64,000 nt of DNA from Dastarcus helophoroides. Taxonomy: Eukaryota; Arthropoda; Insecta; Coleoptera; Bothrideridae. The stretch's first letter is position 1. The number at the start of each line of letters is the position of its first letter. Positions 63,854-64,000 of this stretch are shown here, piece after piece. The position numbers and the translations under genes are program-made. Under the pieces are notes generated by a model. It searched no databases. It had not been told where the DNA came from and was given only the letters and a program-made list of their open reading frames with translations. The stretch covers positions 27,329,629 to 27,393,628 of the forward strand of contig CM053327.1 in assembly GCA_028583605.1 (NCBI GenBank), read 5' to 3'.

Positions 63854-64000
63854 ATGAAGTACGTTTACTTGTTACTTTTTTTAACTAATTTTGTTTTGTC
63901 GGAAGAGGTAAGTTATCAATTTTACTTTTTTAAATAATTGACAAATGTTTCACATTTAGGAGCAGAAATTAAAAGTTTCATTATATTATGAAAGCCTGTG
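63854..64000 (+). CDS. GILT-like thiol reductase, N-terminal part (runs off window)
   Basis: This is the start of a gene for a gamma-interferon-inducible lysosomal thiol reductase (GILT) family protein. These enzymes reduce disulfides in lysosomes or are secreted, and are linked to immunity in insects. Exon 1 (63854-63907) encodes a signal peptide, MKYVYLLLFLTNFVLSEE. A 52-bp GT-AG intron (63908-63959) follows. Exon 2 from 63960 encodes EQKLKVSLYYESL and then TG, the first two bases of the next codon. The segment V-x-LYYESLC is the family signature immediately before the CXXC active site, and the window ends inside the first active-site Cys codon. A TATA box and initiator precede the ATG. The call rests on about 13 residues plus context, so the subfamily is unknown. 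Confidence 0.8.

Noticed and set aside
1..64000. CRISPR array, bacterial operon or phage content
   Set aside because: Interrupted repeats here are foldbacks and tandem arrays typical of insect DNA. Spliced eukaryotic genes are present.

Overview
The window is AT-rich insect genomic DNA, probably from a holometabolous insect and plausibly a beetle. The inference rests on a clearly recognisable Gasp (obstructor-C, CPAP3-type) chitin-binding cuticle gene, on the start of a GILT-like thiol reductase gene, and on insect-type non-LTR retrotransposons and foldback repeats. No bacterial, CRISPR or operon features are present.

Layout. Gasp is on the + strand. Its TATA box lies at about 6316 and its signal-peptide exon at 6378-6429. 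A first intron of about 34 kb follows. Three exons encode three peritrophin-A (ChtBD2) domains (40525-40734, 40791-40979, 41889-42099). After a 9-10 kb intron come two alternative terminal exons (51394-51541 and 52135-52189). Each restores the same split cysteine codon, giving predicted proteins of 269 and 238 residues. After about 11 kb of repeats, a second + strand gene starts at 63854. Its signal peptide and the beginning of a GILT active-site region are visible, and it runs off the window.

Everything else is repeat-derived or unrecognised. (i) A degenerate background rich in runs such as AAATTTCGA and AAAGTCGAAATTT covers much of the introns. (ii) More than 20 copies of a foldback repeat ('family A') are present. 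Several are flanked by 11-16 bp target-site duplications. (iii) Two further short families ('B' and 'C') occur. (iv) There are LINE fragments of an RNase H-bearing non-LTR family, two RTE-like fragments, a hAT-like element with 8-bp duplications, satellite-like tandem arrays and other palindromes. At 59362-63594 one LINE is nested inside another, each with its own target-site duplication.

The most interesting signal is a set of type-I hammerhead-ribozyme motifs. Family C copies at 18761-18803 and 52940-52982 have every core element: CTGANGA, a perfect 5-bp helix II, GAAA, a self-complementary minimal helix III, a cleavable triplet and a closed helix I. In the first copy the ribozyme sits at the apex of a 374-bp palindrome. 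Families A and B carry closely related but imperfect cores. Together with 10-16 bp target-site duplications this suggests small non-autonomous retroelements related to Penelope-like elements or retrozymes, in a foldback form, rather than ordinary DNA-transposon MITEs. This is inference from the primary sequence; no folding or database search could be run.
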